From NCBI RefSeq assembly GCF_028368855.1, contig NZ_JAQNCY010000015.1, positions 47,283 to 111,282 of the forward strand: a stretch of 64,000 nt of DNA, in the 5' to 3' direction. Positions 42,600 to 51,938 of the stretch are shown here, in pieces (positions within the stretch are counted from its first letter, which is position 1; the number at the start of each line of letters is the position of its first letter). A program made the position numbers and the translations under genes. Source of the stretch: Leisingera sp. SS27 (GTDB taxonomy: Bacteria; Pseudomonadota; Alphaproteobacteria; Rhodobacterales; Rhodobacteraceae). The notes under the pieces were generated by a model, which saw only the letters and a program-made list of their open reading frames with translations, was not told where the DNA came from and did no database searches.

Positions 42600-44069
42600 A
42601 TGGGAGTGACACTGAAATTCCAGAGCTCGGGTGCGATGCCCGGCGATGCGGCCCCTGTTCCGATGCGGGGGCCGAGCCTGACCGTGGGGCGCGGCGCGAG
42701 CTGTGATCTGGTGCTGCCGGATCCGGACCAGATGCTGTCGCGCAACCATTGTGTGATCGAGGATCACAATGGCAATGTGGTGGTGGTGGACCTCAGCTCC
42801 AACGGCACCTTCCTGAACTATTCGAAGATCCCGCTGGGCCGCACCCCGACACCGCTGAACAATGGCGATGTTCTGTGTGTCGGCAATTATGAGCTGGTGG
42901 TGGAAATCCGCGATGATCTGGCGGATGTGGGCGACATGATTGCAGCGCCTGCGGCACAAGGGCCCGCCTCGCACGGGAATGCTGCCAATGCACCCGATCC
43001 GCTGCAATTGCTGGAGGATGCCGGGCCGGGCGGTGATTTCCTGGACGATCTCTTGGGCGAGGGGCCGAAGGGGCCTGCGCAGTTCAGTCCGGTGGACCCG
43101 ATCGACGAGTTGCTGCCGCCGTTGGACGAAGAAGAAGATCCGTTCTTCCAGAAGGCCAGCGACGGGCGGGAAGGGGAGGGGGCGAGCCTGCCCAACCATA
43201 ATCCGACCGCCTCGGACGGGTTTGCTGCGCCTGCGTCGCATTCCAGCCTGATCCCGGACGATTGGGATGATGATTTCCTGTCCGGCATCGGTGAGCCTGA
43301 GGTCCCCGCGCCTCAGCCGGATCCGCAGCCTGTGCCGCCGCCGCGCGAAGTGCCGCCGCCGCCAGCAGAGGTGCCGCCTTCGGCCCCGCCGCAAGAGGCC
43401 CCGCCTGCGCCGCCGCAGGAAATCCCGCCGCAGCAGGACAGCGGTGAAAAGACCGTCGCGCCAGCCGCCCCGGCGTCCTCGGAAGCATCGCAAGAGGCGG
43501 TCGAGGCCTTTCTCAAGGGCGTTGGCGCGGAAGCAAGTCTTGATCCCGCGGACCACGCCAGCACCATGGCGCGGATGGGCCGGGTGATGAAGACGCTGGT
43601 CACGGGCCTGCGCGAGATTCTGATGACGCGGACCTCAATCAAATCCGAGTTCCGCATTGAGCAGACGATGATTTCTGCCGGCGGAAACAACCCGCTGAAA
43701 TTCTCGATCACGCCGGAACAAGCCATCGAGGCGATGGTGCGCCCGGCGACCAAGGGCTACCTGTCGCCTGAGACTGCCGCCGAAGAGGCGCTGCGGGATA
43801 TCAAGGCGCATGAAGTGGCGATGGTCACCGGCATGGAGGCAGCGCTGAAAGGCGTGCTGAAGCGCCTCGATCCCAAGGCGCTGGAAAGCCAGATCGAGAC
43901 CAAGGGCGGCTTCAGCGGCCTCTTGCGCGGCAAGAAAGCGCAGTATTGGGACGTCTACGAGCAGCTTTATGCGGAGATTTCCGATCAGGCTGAGAATGAT
44001 TTTCACGACCTGTTCAGCCGCGAATTTGCGCGGGCCTACAAGGACCAGCTGGACAGGCTGAAGGAATGA
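42600..44069 (+). CDS. tagH: TagH/Fha, FHA-domain T6SS regulator
   Basis: A 489-residue protein. The FHA phosphothreonine-binding domain is at about 10-105 (LTVGRGASCDLVLPDP, SRNHCVIED, DLSSNGTFLNYSK). A long Pro-rich linker follows (about 225-290) and the C-terminal 190 residues are the T6SS-specific TagH/Fha domain (FSITPEQAIEAMVRPATKGYLSP, AMVTGMEAALKGVLKRLDP). It is the known target of PpkA: phosphorylation lets it promote assembly; PppA reverses it. Both partners are encoded nearby. Confidence 0.93.
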   Translation: MGVTLKFQSSGAMPGDAAPVPMRGPSLTVGRGASCDLVLPDPDQMLSRNHCVIEDHNGNVVVVDLSSNGTFLNYSKIPLGRTPTPLNNGDVLCVGNYELVVEIRDDLADVGDMIAAPAAQGPASHGNAANAPDPLQLLEDAGPGGDFLDDLLGEGPKGPAQFSPVDPIDELLPPLDEEEDPFFQKASDGREGEGASLPNHNPTASDGFAAPASHSSLIPDDWDDDFLSGIGEPEVPAPQPDPQPVPPPREVPPPPAEVPPSAPPQEAPPAPPQEIPPQQDSGEKTVAPAAPASSEASQEAVEAFLKGVGAEASLDPADHASTMARMGRVMKTLVTGLREILMTRTSIKSEFRIEQTMISAGGNNPLKFSITPEQAIEAMVRPATKGYLSPETAAEEALRDIKAHEVAMVTGMEAALKGVLKRLDPKALESQIETKGGFSGLLRGKKAQYWDVYEQLYAEISDQAENDFHDLFSREFARAYKDQLDRLKE

Positions 44070-44116
44070 CCGGCACCGCGCCCCGCGCGCGTGCCCGCAA
44101 GTAAGAGGAGATCCCG

Positions 44117-45457
44117 GTGTCCTGGGACAGCAAGGTACTTTGGACGGAGGGGCTGTTTCTGCAGCCGCACCATTTCCAGCAGTCCGACCGTTACAACGAA
44201 GCGCTGGTGGCCGGACTGGCGCGGCGGCTCAGCCCCTATGCCTGGGGTGTGAACGGGCTGGAGATCGACCATGAGGCGCTGAAGATCGGCCAGTTCGCGG
44301 TCAAGTCCTGCGAGGGGCTGACCCATGACGGCACGGTGTTCCGGGTGCCGATGGCAGACCCGCATCCGCCGGCAATGGAAGTGCCGACTACCGTCAAGGA
44401 CTGCATTGTCTACCTGACCGTGCCGCAGCGCCGCCAGGGCGCGACCGAAGTGGATCTGAGCGGCGCCGAACGTTCGGCCAGCCGCCTGCGCCCGGACAAG
44501 GTGGAAGTGACCGACGTGACCTCGACCGAGCGCAAACCGGTGGAGCTGGACGTGGGCAAGATGCGCCTGCAGTTCGCGCTGGAGGTGGATGATCTGGCCG
44601 ACCTGCTGGCGGTCCCCGTGGCGCGCATCATCGAAGTGCGCCCGGACAAGGAAATTGTTCTGGACCAGGCCTTTATCCCGTCCTGCCTGGACGTGCGGGC
44701 GGCACCTGCACTGAGCGGTTTCCTGCGCGAGCTTGAAGGGCTTCTGGCGCACCGGATGGAGGCGCTGGCGGGCCGCCTGTCGGAGGCGGGCGGCGCCCGC
44801 GGTGTGGCGGATGTGTCGGATTTCATGCTGCTGGCGGTGGTCAACCGGATGCTGCCGCAGGTGCGCCACCTGCGCAACATCGAGAACCTGCACCCGGAAC
44901 GGCTGTTCACCGCCTGCGCAGGCATGGCGGGGGAGCTGTCGGTGTTCATGTCGACGGAAAAACAGGCGCCGGAATTTCCGCCCTATACCCACGACAATCT
45001 GGTCGACTGCTTCGCGCCGGTGATCCGGGTGCTGCGCCAGTATCTGAGCTCGGTGCTGGAGCAGACCGCGATCCCGATCAAGCTGGAGGCGCGCAAATAC
45101 GGCATCTCGGTGGGGGTCATTGCCGACCGCAAGCTTTTGGGCAACGCGGGTTTTGTGCTGGCGGTCAGCGCCGACATTCCGGCCGAGGACGTGCGCAAGC
45201 ATTTCTCCGGCCAGGCCAAGATCGGCCCCGTGGAGGAAATCCGCCAGCTGGTGAACTCGGCCCTGCCGGGGATCACCCTGCGGCCCCTGCCGGTGGCGCC
45301 GCGGCAGATCCCCTATCATTCCGGCGTGGTCTATTTCGAGATGGATGCAGACAGCCCCTATTGGCGCAAGATGACCACCTCAGGCGGCATCGCGGTGCAT
45401 GTGTCGGGACAGTATCCGGGGCTCAAGATGGAGCTTTGGGCGATCCGTAATGCATAA
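44117..45457 (+). CDS. tssK: T6SS baseplate protein TssK
   Basis: A 446-residue TssK starting at GTG 44117 after aagaggaga. N-terminal WDSKVLWTEGLFLQPHHFQQSDRY is diagnostic for the family (shell-like domain related to phage receptor-binding proteins). TssK joins the wedge to the membrane complex through TssL and TssM. C-terminus ends FEMDADSPYWRKMTTSGGIAVHVSGQYPGLKMELWAIR, as usual. Confidence 0.96.
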   Translation: MSWDSKVLWTEGLFLQPHHFQQSDRYNEALVAGLARRLSPYAWGVNGLEIDHEALKIGQFAVKSCEGLTHDGTVFRVPMADPHPPAMEVPTTVKDCIVYLTVPQRRQGATEVDLSGAERSASRLRPDKVEVTDVTSTERKPVELDVGKMRLQFALEVDDLADLLAVPVARIIEVRPDKEIVLDQAFIPSCLDVRAAPALSGFLRELEGLLAHRMEALAGRLSEAGGARGVADVSDFMLLAVVNRMLPQVRHLRNIENLHPERLFTACAGMAGELSVFMSTEKQAPEFPPYTHDNLVDCFAPVIRVLRQYLSSVLEQTAIPIKLEARKYGISVGVIADRKLLGNAGFVLAVSADIPAEDVRKHFSGQAKIGPVEEIRQLVNSALPGITLRPLPVAPRQIPYHSGVVYFEMDADSPYWRKMTTSGGIAVHVSGQYPGLKMELWAIRNA

Positions 45458-45471
45458 GGGAAGGCGCTGAA

Positions 45472-46899
45472 ATGGCTGATTATGACGATCCCTTTGCTGA
45501 ACCGGGGGATACCGACAAGACGGTAATCAAGCCGAACCCGGGCGGGCGGCGCACGGCCGCGCCGTTGCAGCAGCCCGAGGTGCCGCAGCAGACTCAGCCG
45601 GTGCCGGACCAGCCCGCGGAACCGGCTCTGGATGCCTATGGGGTGCCGCAGGCGGCGGCGCCGAAACCGCAGGCCGCGGCGGGCGGGGCCAAGGCGCCGA
45701 AGATGGCGCTGACGGGGATGAACCAGCTGACGGCCTGTGCCTCGACCCTGTTTGCGCTGATCTCCCGCATCCGCAACCGGGCCCAGCACATGGACCCGGA
45801 CGGGCTGCGCAAGAATGTGGTGGCCGAGGTGCGCGCGTTTGAAAACCGCGCCCTTCAGGCGGGCATTGCCGCGCAGACGGTGAAGGTTGCGCGTTACGCG
45901 CTGTGCGCGACGCTGGACGATGTGGTGCTGAACACACCCTGGGGCGGCCAGTCCGCCTGGGGGCTGCAGTCGATGGTGGCGACCTTCCACCGCGAGGTGG
46001 TGGGCGGCGACCGGTTTTACGACCTGCTGGCACGGCTGGAGAAGGAGCCGGGCAACAATATCGACATGCTCGAGTTCTTGTACATGTGCCTGTCGCTGGG
46101 GTTTGAGGGCCGTCTGCGGGTGGAGCAGGGCGGTTCGGAGAAGCACCTGCAGATCCGCGGCGCGCTGGCCCGGATCATCCGCAACCAGCGCGGTCCGGTA
46201 GAGCGCGATCTGTCGCCGCATTGGGAAGGCATCGTCAAACCGTTCAAGGCGCTGTCGGTCTGGCGGCTGGTGTGGATCACCATGGCGGCGACCTGCGCCA
46301 TTCTGGCGCTGCAGTTCCTGGGCCTCAGCTGGATGCTGTCGAACCAGACCGAAAACGTGGTTGGCCAGCTGACCATCGTGGACAGCGGCCCCAAGGCTGA
46401 GCTGGAGCGGCGCGCACCGCCGCCGCCGCCGCCGCCATTGGCGCCGACCACTGAGGAACAGGTCGCCAAGGTCGCTGGCTTCCTGGAACCTGAGATCAAG
46501 GAAGGCATCGTGCAGGTCTTCCAGAAGGGCAATACGCTCATCATCCGGCTGACCGGTTCCGGCATGTTCGGTTCCGGCTCGGATCAGCTGAGCAAGGCGT
46601 TCCGCAATCCGGTGAACCGGGTGGCCGAGGCGCTGAATGACGAAAAGGGCAAGATCATCGTGGCAGGGCATTCCGACAACGTGCCGATTCGCTCCTCCCG
46701 GTTCCCGTCCAACATGGCGCTGTCGCTGGCGCGGGCGAAATCGGTGATGGCGGGCATGGCCGCTGTGATGAAGGATCCGGACCGGCTGTCGGCGGAAGGC
46801 CGCGCCGACAAGGAACCGATTGCAGACAACAGCACCCGCGCCGGGCGGGCCAAGAACCGCAGAATCGAAATTCTGCTGGTTCAGGAGGTTGAAGGATGA
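45472..46899 (+). CDS. tssL: T6SS membrane protein TssL with OmpA-like domain
   Basis: A 475-residue TssL (IcmH/DotU family). The cytoplasmic DotU domain covers about 80-255 (LFALISRIRNRAQHMDPDGLRKNVVAEVRAFE, YALCATLDDVVLNTPWGG). One membrane helix lies at about 263-290. The periplasmic C-terminus is an OmpA-like peptidoglycan-binding domain (IIVAGHSDNVPIRSSRFPSN, RAKNRRIEILL). This "specialised" TssL anchors the complex in the cell wall itself. That matters because no tssJ lipoprotein gene is seen. Overlaps tssM by 4 bp. Confidence 0.95.
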   Translation: MADYDDPFAEPGDTDKTVIKPNPGGRRTAAPLQQPEVPQQTQPVPDQPAEPALDAYGVPQAAAPKPQAAAGGAKAPKMALTGMNQLTACASTLFALISRIRNRAQHMDPDGLRKNVVAEVRAFENRALQAGIAAQTVKVARYALCATLDDVVLNTPWGGQSAWGLQSMVATFHREVVGGDRFYDLLARLEKEPGNNIDMLEFLYMCLSLGFEGRLRVEQGGSEKHLQIRGALARIIRNQRGPVERDLSPHWEGIVKPFKALSVWRLVWITMAATCAILALQFLGLSWMLSNQTENVVGQLTIVDSGPKAELERRAPPPPPPPLAPTTEEQVAKVAGFLEPEIKEGIVQVFQKGNTLIIRLTGSGMFGSGSDQLSKAFRNPVNRVAEALNDEKGKIIVAGHSDNVPIRSSRFPSNMALSLARAKSVMAGMAAVMKDPDRLSAEGRADKEPIADNSTRAGRAKNRRIEILLVQEVEG

Positions 46900-49800
46900 T
46901 CCGCCGTTATATCTTTCCCCTGTTCCGGTCGATCTACACCATCCTGCTGATCCTGGCAGCGGTGCTGTCGGCCTGCGTGTGGTATTTCGCGCCGTTTATC
47001 GGCACAGACAGCTGGCGCCCGTTTGACGGCGTGATGGCGCGGCTGATCGCCATCGGGGTGATCTTCCTTTTGTATTTCATCATCATCGGCATCATTTTCT
47101 GGCGGCGCCGCCGCAAGGACAAGGAGATGACCGAGGAGATGGCGGAGGCTGTCGACACCTCGGAAGATGATGTCTTGTCCGAGGAAATCGGCGAGCTGCG
47201 CGGCAAATTCAAGGACGCGATGAAGGAGCTGCGCAAGTCCAAGGGCGGCCGGCGGCATCTGAACGATCTGCCGTGGTACATCATGATCGGCCCGCCGGGC
47301 GCCGGTAAGACCACTGCCATTGTGAACTCAGGCCTGCAGTTTCCCCTGGCCGAGAAGATGGGCAAGGCCGCCATTGGCGGCGTTGGCGGCACCCGCAATT
47401 GCGACTGGTGGTTCACCAATGAGGCGGTGCTGATCGACACCGCCGGGCGCTATACCACGCAGGAAAGCGATGCCGAGGCGGATAACGCCGCCTGGCTGGG
47501 GTTCCTGGGGCTGCTGAAGAAGTACCGCAAGCGGCAGCCGATCAACGGCGCGATCATTGCGATCTCGCTGTCGGACCTGTCTTTGCAGGATGAAATCACC
47601 CAGAAAAGCCACGCCGCTGCCGTGCGCCGCCGCCTGGCGGAGCTGCGCGAGAAACTGGGCGTGCGCTTCCCGGTCTATGTGCTGTTCACCAAGGCCGACC
47701 TGATTGCCGGCTTCCAGGAATTCCATGATTCCTTAGGCAAGGAGGACCGCGAGCAGGTCTGGGGCTTCACCCTCCCGCTGCCCAAGGGCAAGAAGGAACA
47801 GCCGCCGATTGCCGGGTTTGACGAGGAATTCGGCCTGCTGCTGGGGCAGATCAACGCGCAGCTGCTGGAGAAGATGCAAACCGAGACCGACCACCAGCGC
47901 CGGGCGCTGATTGCCGGGTTCCCGGCTCAGGTCGCCTCGATGCGTGCAGTGGCGCGGGAGTTCCTGATGGAGGTGTTCCAGGACAACCGTTATGAGCAGC
48001 GCCAGATGCTGCGCGGGGTCTATTTCACCTCCGGCACGCAGGAAGGCACGCCGATCGACCGGCTGATGCTGGGTATGGCGCAGACCTTTGGTATCGGGCG
48101 CCAGGCGATCGGCACGGGGCAGGGGACCGGCAGAAGCTTCTTCCTGACCCGTCTGTTCGAAAGCGTGATGTTCCCGGAAGCAGGGCTGGTGTCCGCCGAT
48201 GACAAGGTGGAGCGCCGGTACCGCTGGACCCGACGGATTGCGATTACTGCCACCGTGCTGGTGGCGCTTGCGATGGGCGCGCTTTGGGTGCGGTCATATC
48301 TCAAGAACACCGACCTGATTGCCCAGGCTGAGGGTCAGGTCGCGGCCTATCAGGCCGCCGCGGCAGAGCTGCCGCCAAGCCCGGTTGGCGATACTGACCT
48401 GGTTCCGGTGGCGGCAGCCCTGAACAATCTGCGCGACATGCCGGGCAACCCCGTGCTGTCCGACCCGGAGACTGAGGGGGCGATGACCTATGGCCTGTAT
48501 CAGGGCGAGGTGATCGGCACCCAGGCGGCGCAGACCTACCGAGGGGCGCTGAACCGGCGTTTGCTGCCGCGCCTGCTGGTGCGGCTGGAGCAGCAGATTG
48601 AGGGGAATATGAACAACCCCGATACGCTGTATGAGGCGCTGAAGATCTATCTGATGCTGGGCCTGCAGGGGCCGATGAACCCCGATCTGGTCAAGGAGTG
48701 GATGCGGCTGGACTGGGAAAACATTGCCTACCCGGGCATTGCCCGCAACCAGCTGCGCGCTGATCTGATGGATCACCTGACGGCGCTGCTGTCGCAGCCG
48801 ATGGAGGAGATCGCGCTGAATGGCCCGCTGATCGAGCAGGCACAGAACATCCTGTCGGAGATGCCGCTGGCCCAGCGGGTTTACAACGGCATCCTGAATT
48901 CGCAGCAGGCGACCGCTCTTCCGAAATGGCGGATCACCGATGTCGGCGGACCGTCGGTTAAACGGGTACTTGTGCGCAGTTCCGGCAAGCCGCTGAATGA
49001 TGGGATCGAGGGCATCTTTACCTATGACGGGTTCCACAACGTGTTCCTGCCGGAAGCAGTCAGCGTTGCGGAACGGGTCCACCGCGAGGCCTGGGTTCTG
49101 GGTGAACAAAGCGAAGCGGCCCAGAACGAAGCGGTGCTGCTGAAGCTCAGCCGTGATGTGCTGGATCTCTACTACAACGACTACATCAGCCGCTATGACC
49201 AGATCCTGGGCGATATCGACATTGTGCCGCTGGAAACGCTGTCCCACGCAGTGGAAGTCACCAATGTGCTGTCGGGGCCGACCTCACCGATCGTCAATAT
49301 TCTGACCGACGTCAGCAACGAAACCCGGCTGAACGAAGACAAATCGCTTCTGGACGCGGGCACGCTTGCCGCGGGCGCTCAGAACGTCGCAGCGATCGAG
49401 GCGCGTACGAACCTGTCGATCCAGGGGCAGATCCTGCTGGAGGCGCTGGTCGGCTCTGCCGAAAATGCGCCCGGCCAGGCGGCCAAGCCGCCGGGGGCCT
49501 ATGTGCAGGAACGGTTCCAGTGGCTGTATGACCTGGTGAACCGGCCTGAGGGCCAGCCCTCGCAGCTGGATGATCTGATGGGGCAGCTGCAGCTGGTCTA
49601 TCAGGAACTGAACAAGATGTCCTTCTCTGGCGTTGCCAACGGCGGCCAGAGCGGTCAGGCTCTGTTGCAGTTCCAGCAAACCGCCAGCCGCATGGGCGGG
49701 CCTCTGCCCCGGTGGGCCACACAGGTTTCGGCGGGCTCGTCCGGCATCACCTCCGAGGGCACACGCGCCTCGATCAACGCGCGCTGGCAATCGGCCGTGC

Positions 49801-50468
49801 TGCCGTTCTGCGAGAAGGCTCTGGCCAACCGCTATCCGTTCAACCGTTCAGCCCGTGCTGATGTGGCGATGGCGGATTTTGCCAAACTGTTCTCTCCGGA
49901 CGGGATGATCGACGGTTTCTTCAACGAGCATCTGCTGAAATACGTCGACACCCGCAGCCGCCCCTGGACCTGGAAGCGTGTCAACGACGTGGATCTGGGC
50001 ATCAGCCCGGCGGTGCTGCAGCAGATGCAGTATGCGTCGGAAATCAAGGAAGCGTTTTTTGCCGGCGGCGCGCAGCCTGCGGTGAATTTCCAGATTACTG
50101 TCAACGCTTTGGACCCCAAAGCCAAAGAAGTGCTGCTGGAGATCGACGGTACCAAGGTCGCCTATAACCACCGTTCCGGCGCGCCGACGCCGGTGGCTGT
50201 GACCTGGCCGGGATCTGTCGGACTGGCGCGGTTGACCCTTCTGCCGCAAAAACGCGATGCCGAAAACGTGCTGTCGCGGGACGGGCCCTGGGCCTGGTTC
50301 CGGCTGCTGGACGCAGCCGAGGTTCGGCGCACCAATGTCTCTGACCGTCGGCGGGTGAACTTCCGCGTCGGCGGGCGGCTGGCGCTGTTTGAGCTTCAGT
50401 CCGGGTCTGTCATCAACCCCTTCGCCCTGCCGGCCATGGCGAAATTCAGCTGTCCGAAGTCGATGTGA
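46896..50468 (+). CDS. tssM: T6SS membrane protein TssM (IcmF)
   Basis: A 1,190-residue IcmF-family inner-membrane protein. Two N-terminal membrane helices (about 8-28 and 43-66) are followed by a cytoplasmic GTPase-like domain with a clear Walker A (GPPGAGKTTAIV, about 130) and the third helix near 450. The large periplasmic part carries the IcmF C-terminal beta domain. The intact Walker motif suggests nucleotide binding, which is not required in all systems. With TssL it forms the trans-envelope channel. Confidence 0.96.
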   Translation: MIRRYIFPLFRSIYTILLILAAVLSACVWYFAPFIGTDSWRPFDGVMARLIAIGVIFLLYFIIIGIIFWRRRRKDKEMTEEMAEAVDTSEDDVLSEEIGELRGKFKDAMKELRKSKGGRRHLNDLPWYIMIGPPGAGKTTAIVNSGLQFPLAEKMGKAAIGGVGGTRNCDWWFTNEAVLIDTAGRYTTQESDAEADNAAWLGFLGLLKKYRKRQPINGAIIAISLSDLSLQDEITQKSHAAAVRRRLAELREKLGVRFPVYVLFTKADLIAGFQEFHDSLGKEDREQVWGFTLPLPKGKKEQPPIAGFDEEFGLLLGQINAQLLEKMQTETDHQRRALIAGFPAQVASMRAVAREFLMEVFQDNRYEQRQMLRGVYFTSGTQEGTPIDRLMLGMAQTFGIGRQAIGTGQGTGRSFFLTRLFESVMFPEAGLVSADDKVERRYRWTRRIAITATVLVALAMGALWVRSYLKNTDLIAQAEGQVAAYQAAAAELPPSPVGDTDLVPVAAALNNLRDMPGNPVLSDPETEGAMTYGLYQGEVIGTQAAQTYRGALNRRLLPRLLVRLEQQIEGNMNNPDTLYEALKIYLMLGLQGPMNPDLVKEWMRLDWENIAYPGIARNQLRADLMDHLTALLSQPMEEIALNGPLIEQAQNILSEMPLAQRVYNGILNSQQATALPKWRITDVGGPSVKRVLVRSSGKPLNDGIEGIFTYDGFHNVFLPEAVSVAERVHREAWVLGEQSEAAQNEAVLLKLSRDVLDLYYNDYISRYDQILGDIDIVPLETLSHAVEVTNVLSGPTSPIVNILTDVSNETRLNEDKSLLDAGTLAAGAQNVAAIEARTNLSIQGQILLEALVGSAENAPGQAAKPPGAYVQERFQWLYDLVNRPEGQPSQLDDLMGQLQLVYQELNKMSFSGVANGGQSGQALLQFQQTASRMGGPLPRWATQVSAGSSGITSEGTRASINARWQSAVLPFCEKALANRYPFNRSARADVAMADFAKLFSPDGMIDGFFNEHLLKYVDTRSRPWTWKRVNDVDLGISPAVLQQMQYASEIKEAFFAGGAQPAVNFQITVNALDPKAKEVLLEIDGTKVAYNHRSGAPTPVAVTWPGSVGLARLTLLPQKRDAENVLSRDGPWAWFRLLDAAEVRRTNVSDRRRVNFRVGGRLALFELQSGSVINPFALPAMAKFSCPKSM

Positions 50469-51133
50469 TGGCGGGGTTCGGCGCCTTTGGAAAGATGCCT
50501 TCAGCCGGGGACTTTTTCCGGCTGAACACGCCTGGCGGGTTTGTGCGGGTCTGGGATGCCTGGCTGCAGCAGGTTATGCTGGATGGCAAGACGGCCTATG
50601 GCGCCGGCTTTGATGCGCATTACATGAGTGCACCTATCTGGCGGTTCACATTGCCTGCCGGTCTGGCGGGCGCAGCATCTGTTTGGGGGGTGATGATGCC
50701 CTCGGTCGACCGGGTCGGGCGCCGGTTTCCGCTGACACTGGTTGCGCCGCTGTCAGCGGCTGGGGGAGCGGGGGCCGGTCACATGGGCGCAGGCACCTTG
50801 TTTGAGCGGCTGGAGGACTTGGCCCTGGACGCATTGGAGGACAGCATGACCAAAGACAGGCTTGCAGAACGGCTTGCAGCAATGCCAGCGCCTGGCGGTG
50901 ATCGGCCAGAGCCACTGGATGTGGTCAAAGCCGGGCCGCAAGGCCCGGAGCGCCTGGCAGTATCCGGCCCTGATGGCCGGTTGAACCCTGGGCTTGAGGG
51001 CTGCAGCTTGTGGACGGCTGTTCTGGAGGGGGGGCCGAGGACGCTGGCGTGTAAGGGGCTGCCAGCGGGAAGCGTGGCCCTGGGGCTGTTTGACCTGGAC
51101 GCGCCGGTCTGGGCTGGGCTCGAGGCCGCATAA
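50468..51133 (+). CDS. tagF: TagF, post-translational T6SS repressor
   Basis: A 221-residue protein starting MAGFGAFGKMPSAGDFFRLN, the diagnostic start of the TagF/ImpM family. ATG 50468 overlaps the tssM stop (TGATG). In Pseudomonas and Agrobacterium TagF-type proteins hold Fha inactive independent of phosphorylation. Its stop overlaps the next start (ATAATGA region), coupling it to pppA. Confidence 0.92.
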   Translation: MAGFGAFGKMPSAGDFFRLNTPGGFVRVWDAWLQQVMLDGKTAYGAGFDAHYMSAPIWRFTLPAGLAGAASVWGVMMPSVDRVGRRFPLTLVAPLSAAGGAGAGHMGAGTLFERLEDLALDALEDSMTKDRLAERLAAMPAPGGDRPEPLDVVKAGPQGPERLAVSGPDGRLNPGLEGCSLWTAVLEGGPRTLACKGLPAGSVALGLFDLDAPVWAGLEAA

Positions 51134-51855
51134 TGAACCAGCTGCGCAAATACCGCTATACCGCGCAGACCCATGTCGGATTGAAGCGCAAGGTGAATGA
51201 AGATTCTGTTCTGGCTCTGCCTGAACATGACATCTGGCTGGTGGCAGATGGCATGGGAGGCCACGACGCAGGCGATTTTGCCAGCCGGCTGATTGCCGAT
51301 GCGGTGGCGATGATCCCGCTGGGCCTTGACCCTGCGGCCCGGATGCATGCGCTGCGCGATGCGATCCAGAACGCGCACAAGGCGATCCGGGCCGAGGCAG
51401 CGGCCCGCGGCGGCGGCACCATCGGTTCAACCGTGGCTGCGCTGATCATGGCGAACCAGCATTTTGTCGGTCTCTGGGCGGGGGACAGCCGGATTTACCG
51501 GCTGCGAAATGGCCATATCGAGATGCTGACCGAGGATCATTCCGCTGTGGCGGAATATGTGCTGGCGGGCAAGATGACCTGGGACGAGGCGGAGCAGCAC
51601 CCGCATTCCAACGCCATCACCCGTGCCGTCGGGGTTGGGGACGAGCTGGAGATCGACAAGATCCGCGGCGACACGGAGCCGGGCGACCGGTTCCTGGTTT
51701 GCTCGGATGGTCTGACCAAATACGCCACATTCCAGATCCTCGAGGATGTGCTGAGCAGCGCGCCGCTGGAAACGGTGGGGGACCAGCTGATCCAGATTGC
51801 CCTGACGGGCGGCGGGGCGGACAACATCACGGCTGTTGTGATCGACGTTCTCTAG
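51133..51855 (+). CDS. pppA: PppA, PP2C-type Ser/Thr phosphatase
   Basis: A 240-residue PP2C phosphatase. Metal-binding motifs visible: VNEDS near 20, LVADGMGGHDAGD near 37-50, GGGTIGSTVAALI near 95, LWAGDSRIYRLRNG near 115-130 and the C-terminal GGGADNITAVVIDV. It would remove the phosphate set by PpkA on Fha. Last plus-strand gene of the long operon, convergent with ppkA. Confidence 0.95.
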   Translation: MNQLRKYRYTAQTHVGLKRKVNEDSVLALPEHDIWLVADGMGGHDAGDFASRLIADAVAMIPLGLDPAARMHALRDAIQNAHKAIRAEAAARGGGTIGSTVAALIMANQHFVGLWAGDSRIYRLRNGHIEMLTEDHSAVAEYVLAGKMTWDEAEQHPHSNAITRAVGVGDELEIDKIRGDTEPGDRFLVCSDGLTKYATFQILEDVLSSAPLETVGDQLIQIALTGGGADNITAVVIDVL

Positions 51856-51883
51856 GCTCCGGTATTCCTCCGGCGCAGAGAAT

Positions 51884-51911
51884 GGCCCGGGAAGCAACAG
51901 TTTCCCGGGCC
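51884..51911. terminator. Bidirectional hairpin between pppA and ppkA
   Basis: Stem ggcccgggaa (51884-51893) with ttcccgggcc (51902-51911) between two convergent genes. The T run is weak on both strands. Confidence 0.6.
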
Positions 51912-51938
51912 GGACTTTGTCTGAATGCTGTTACCGGA

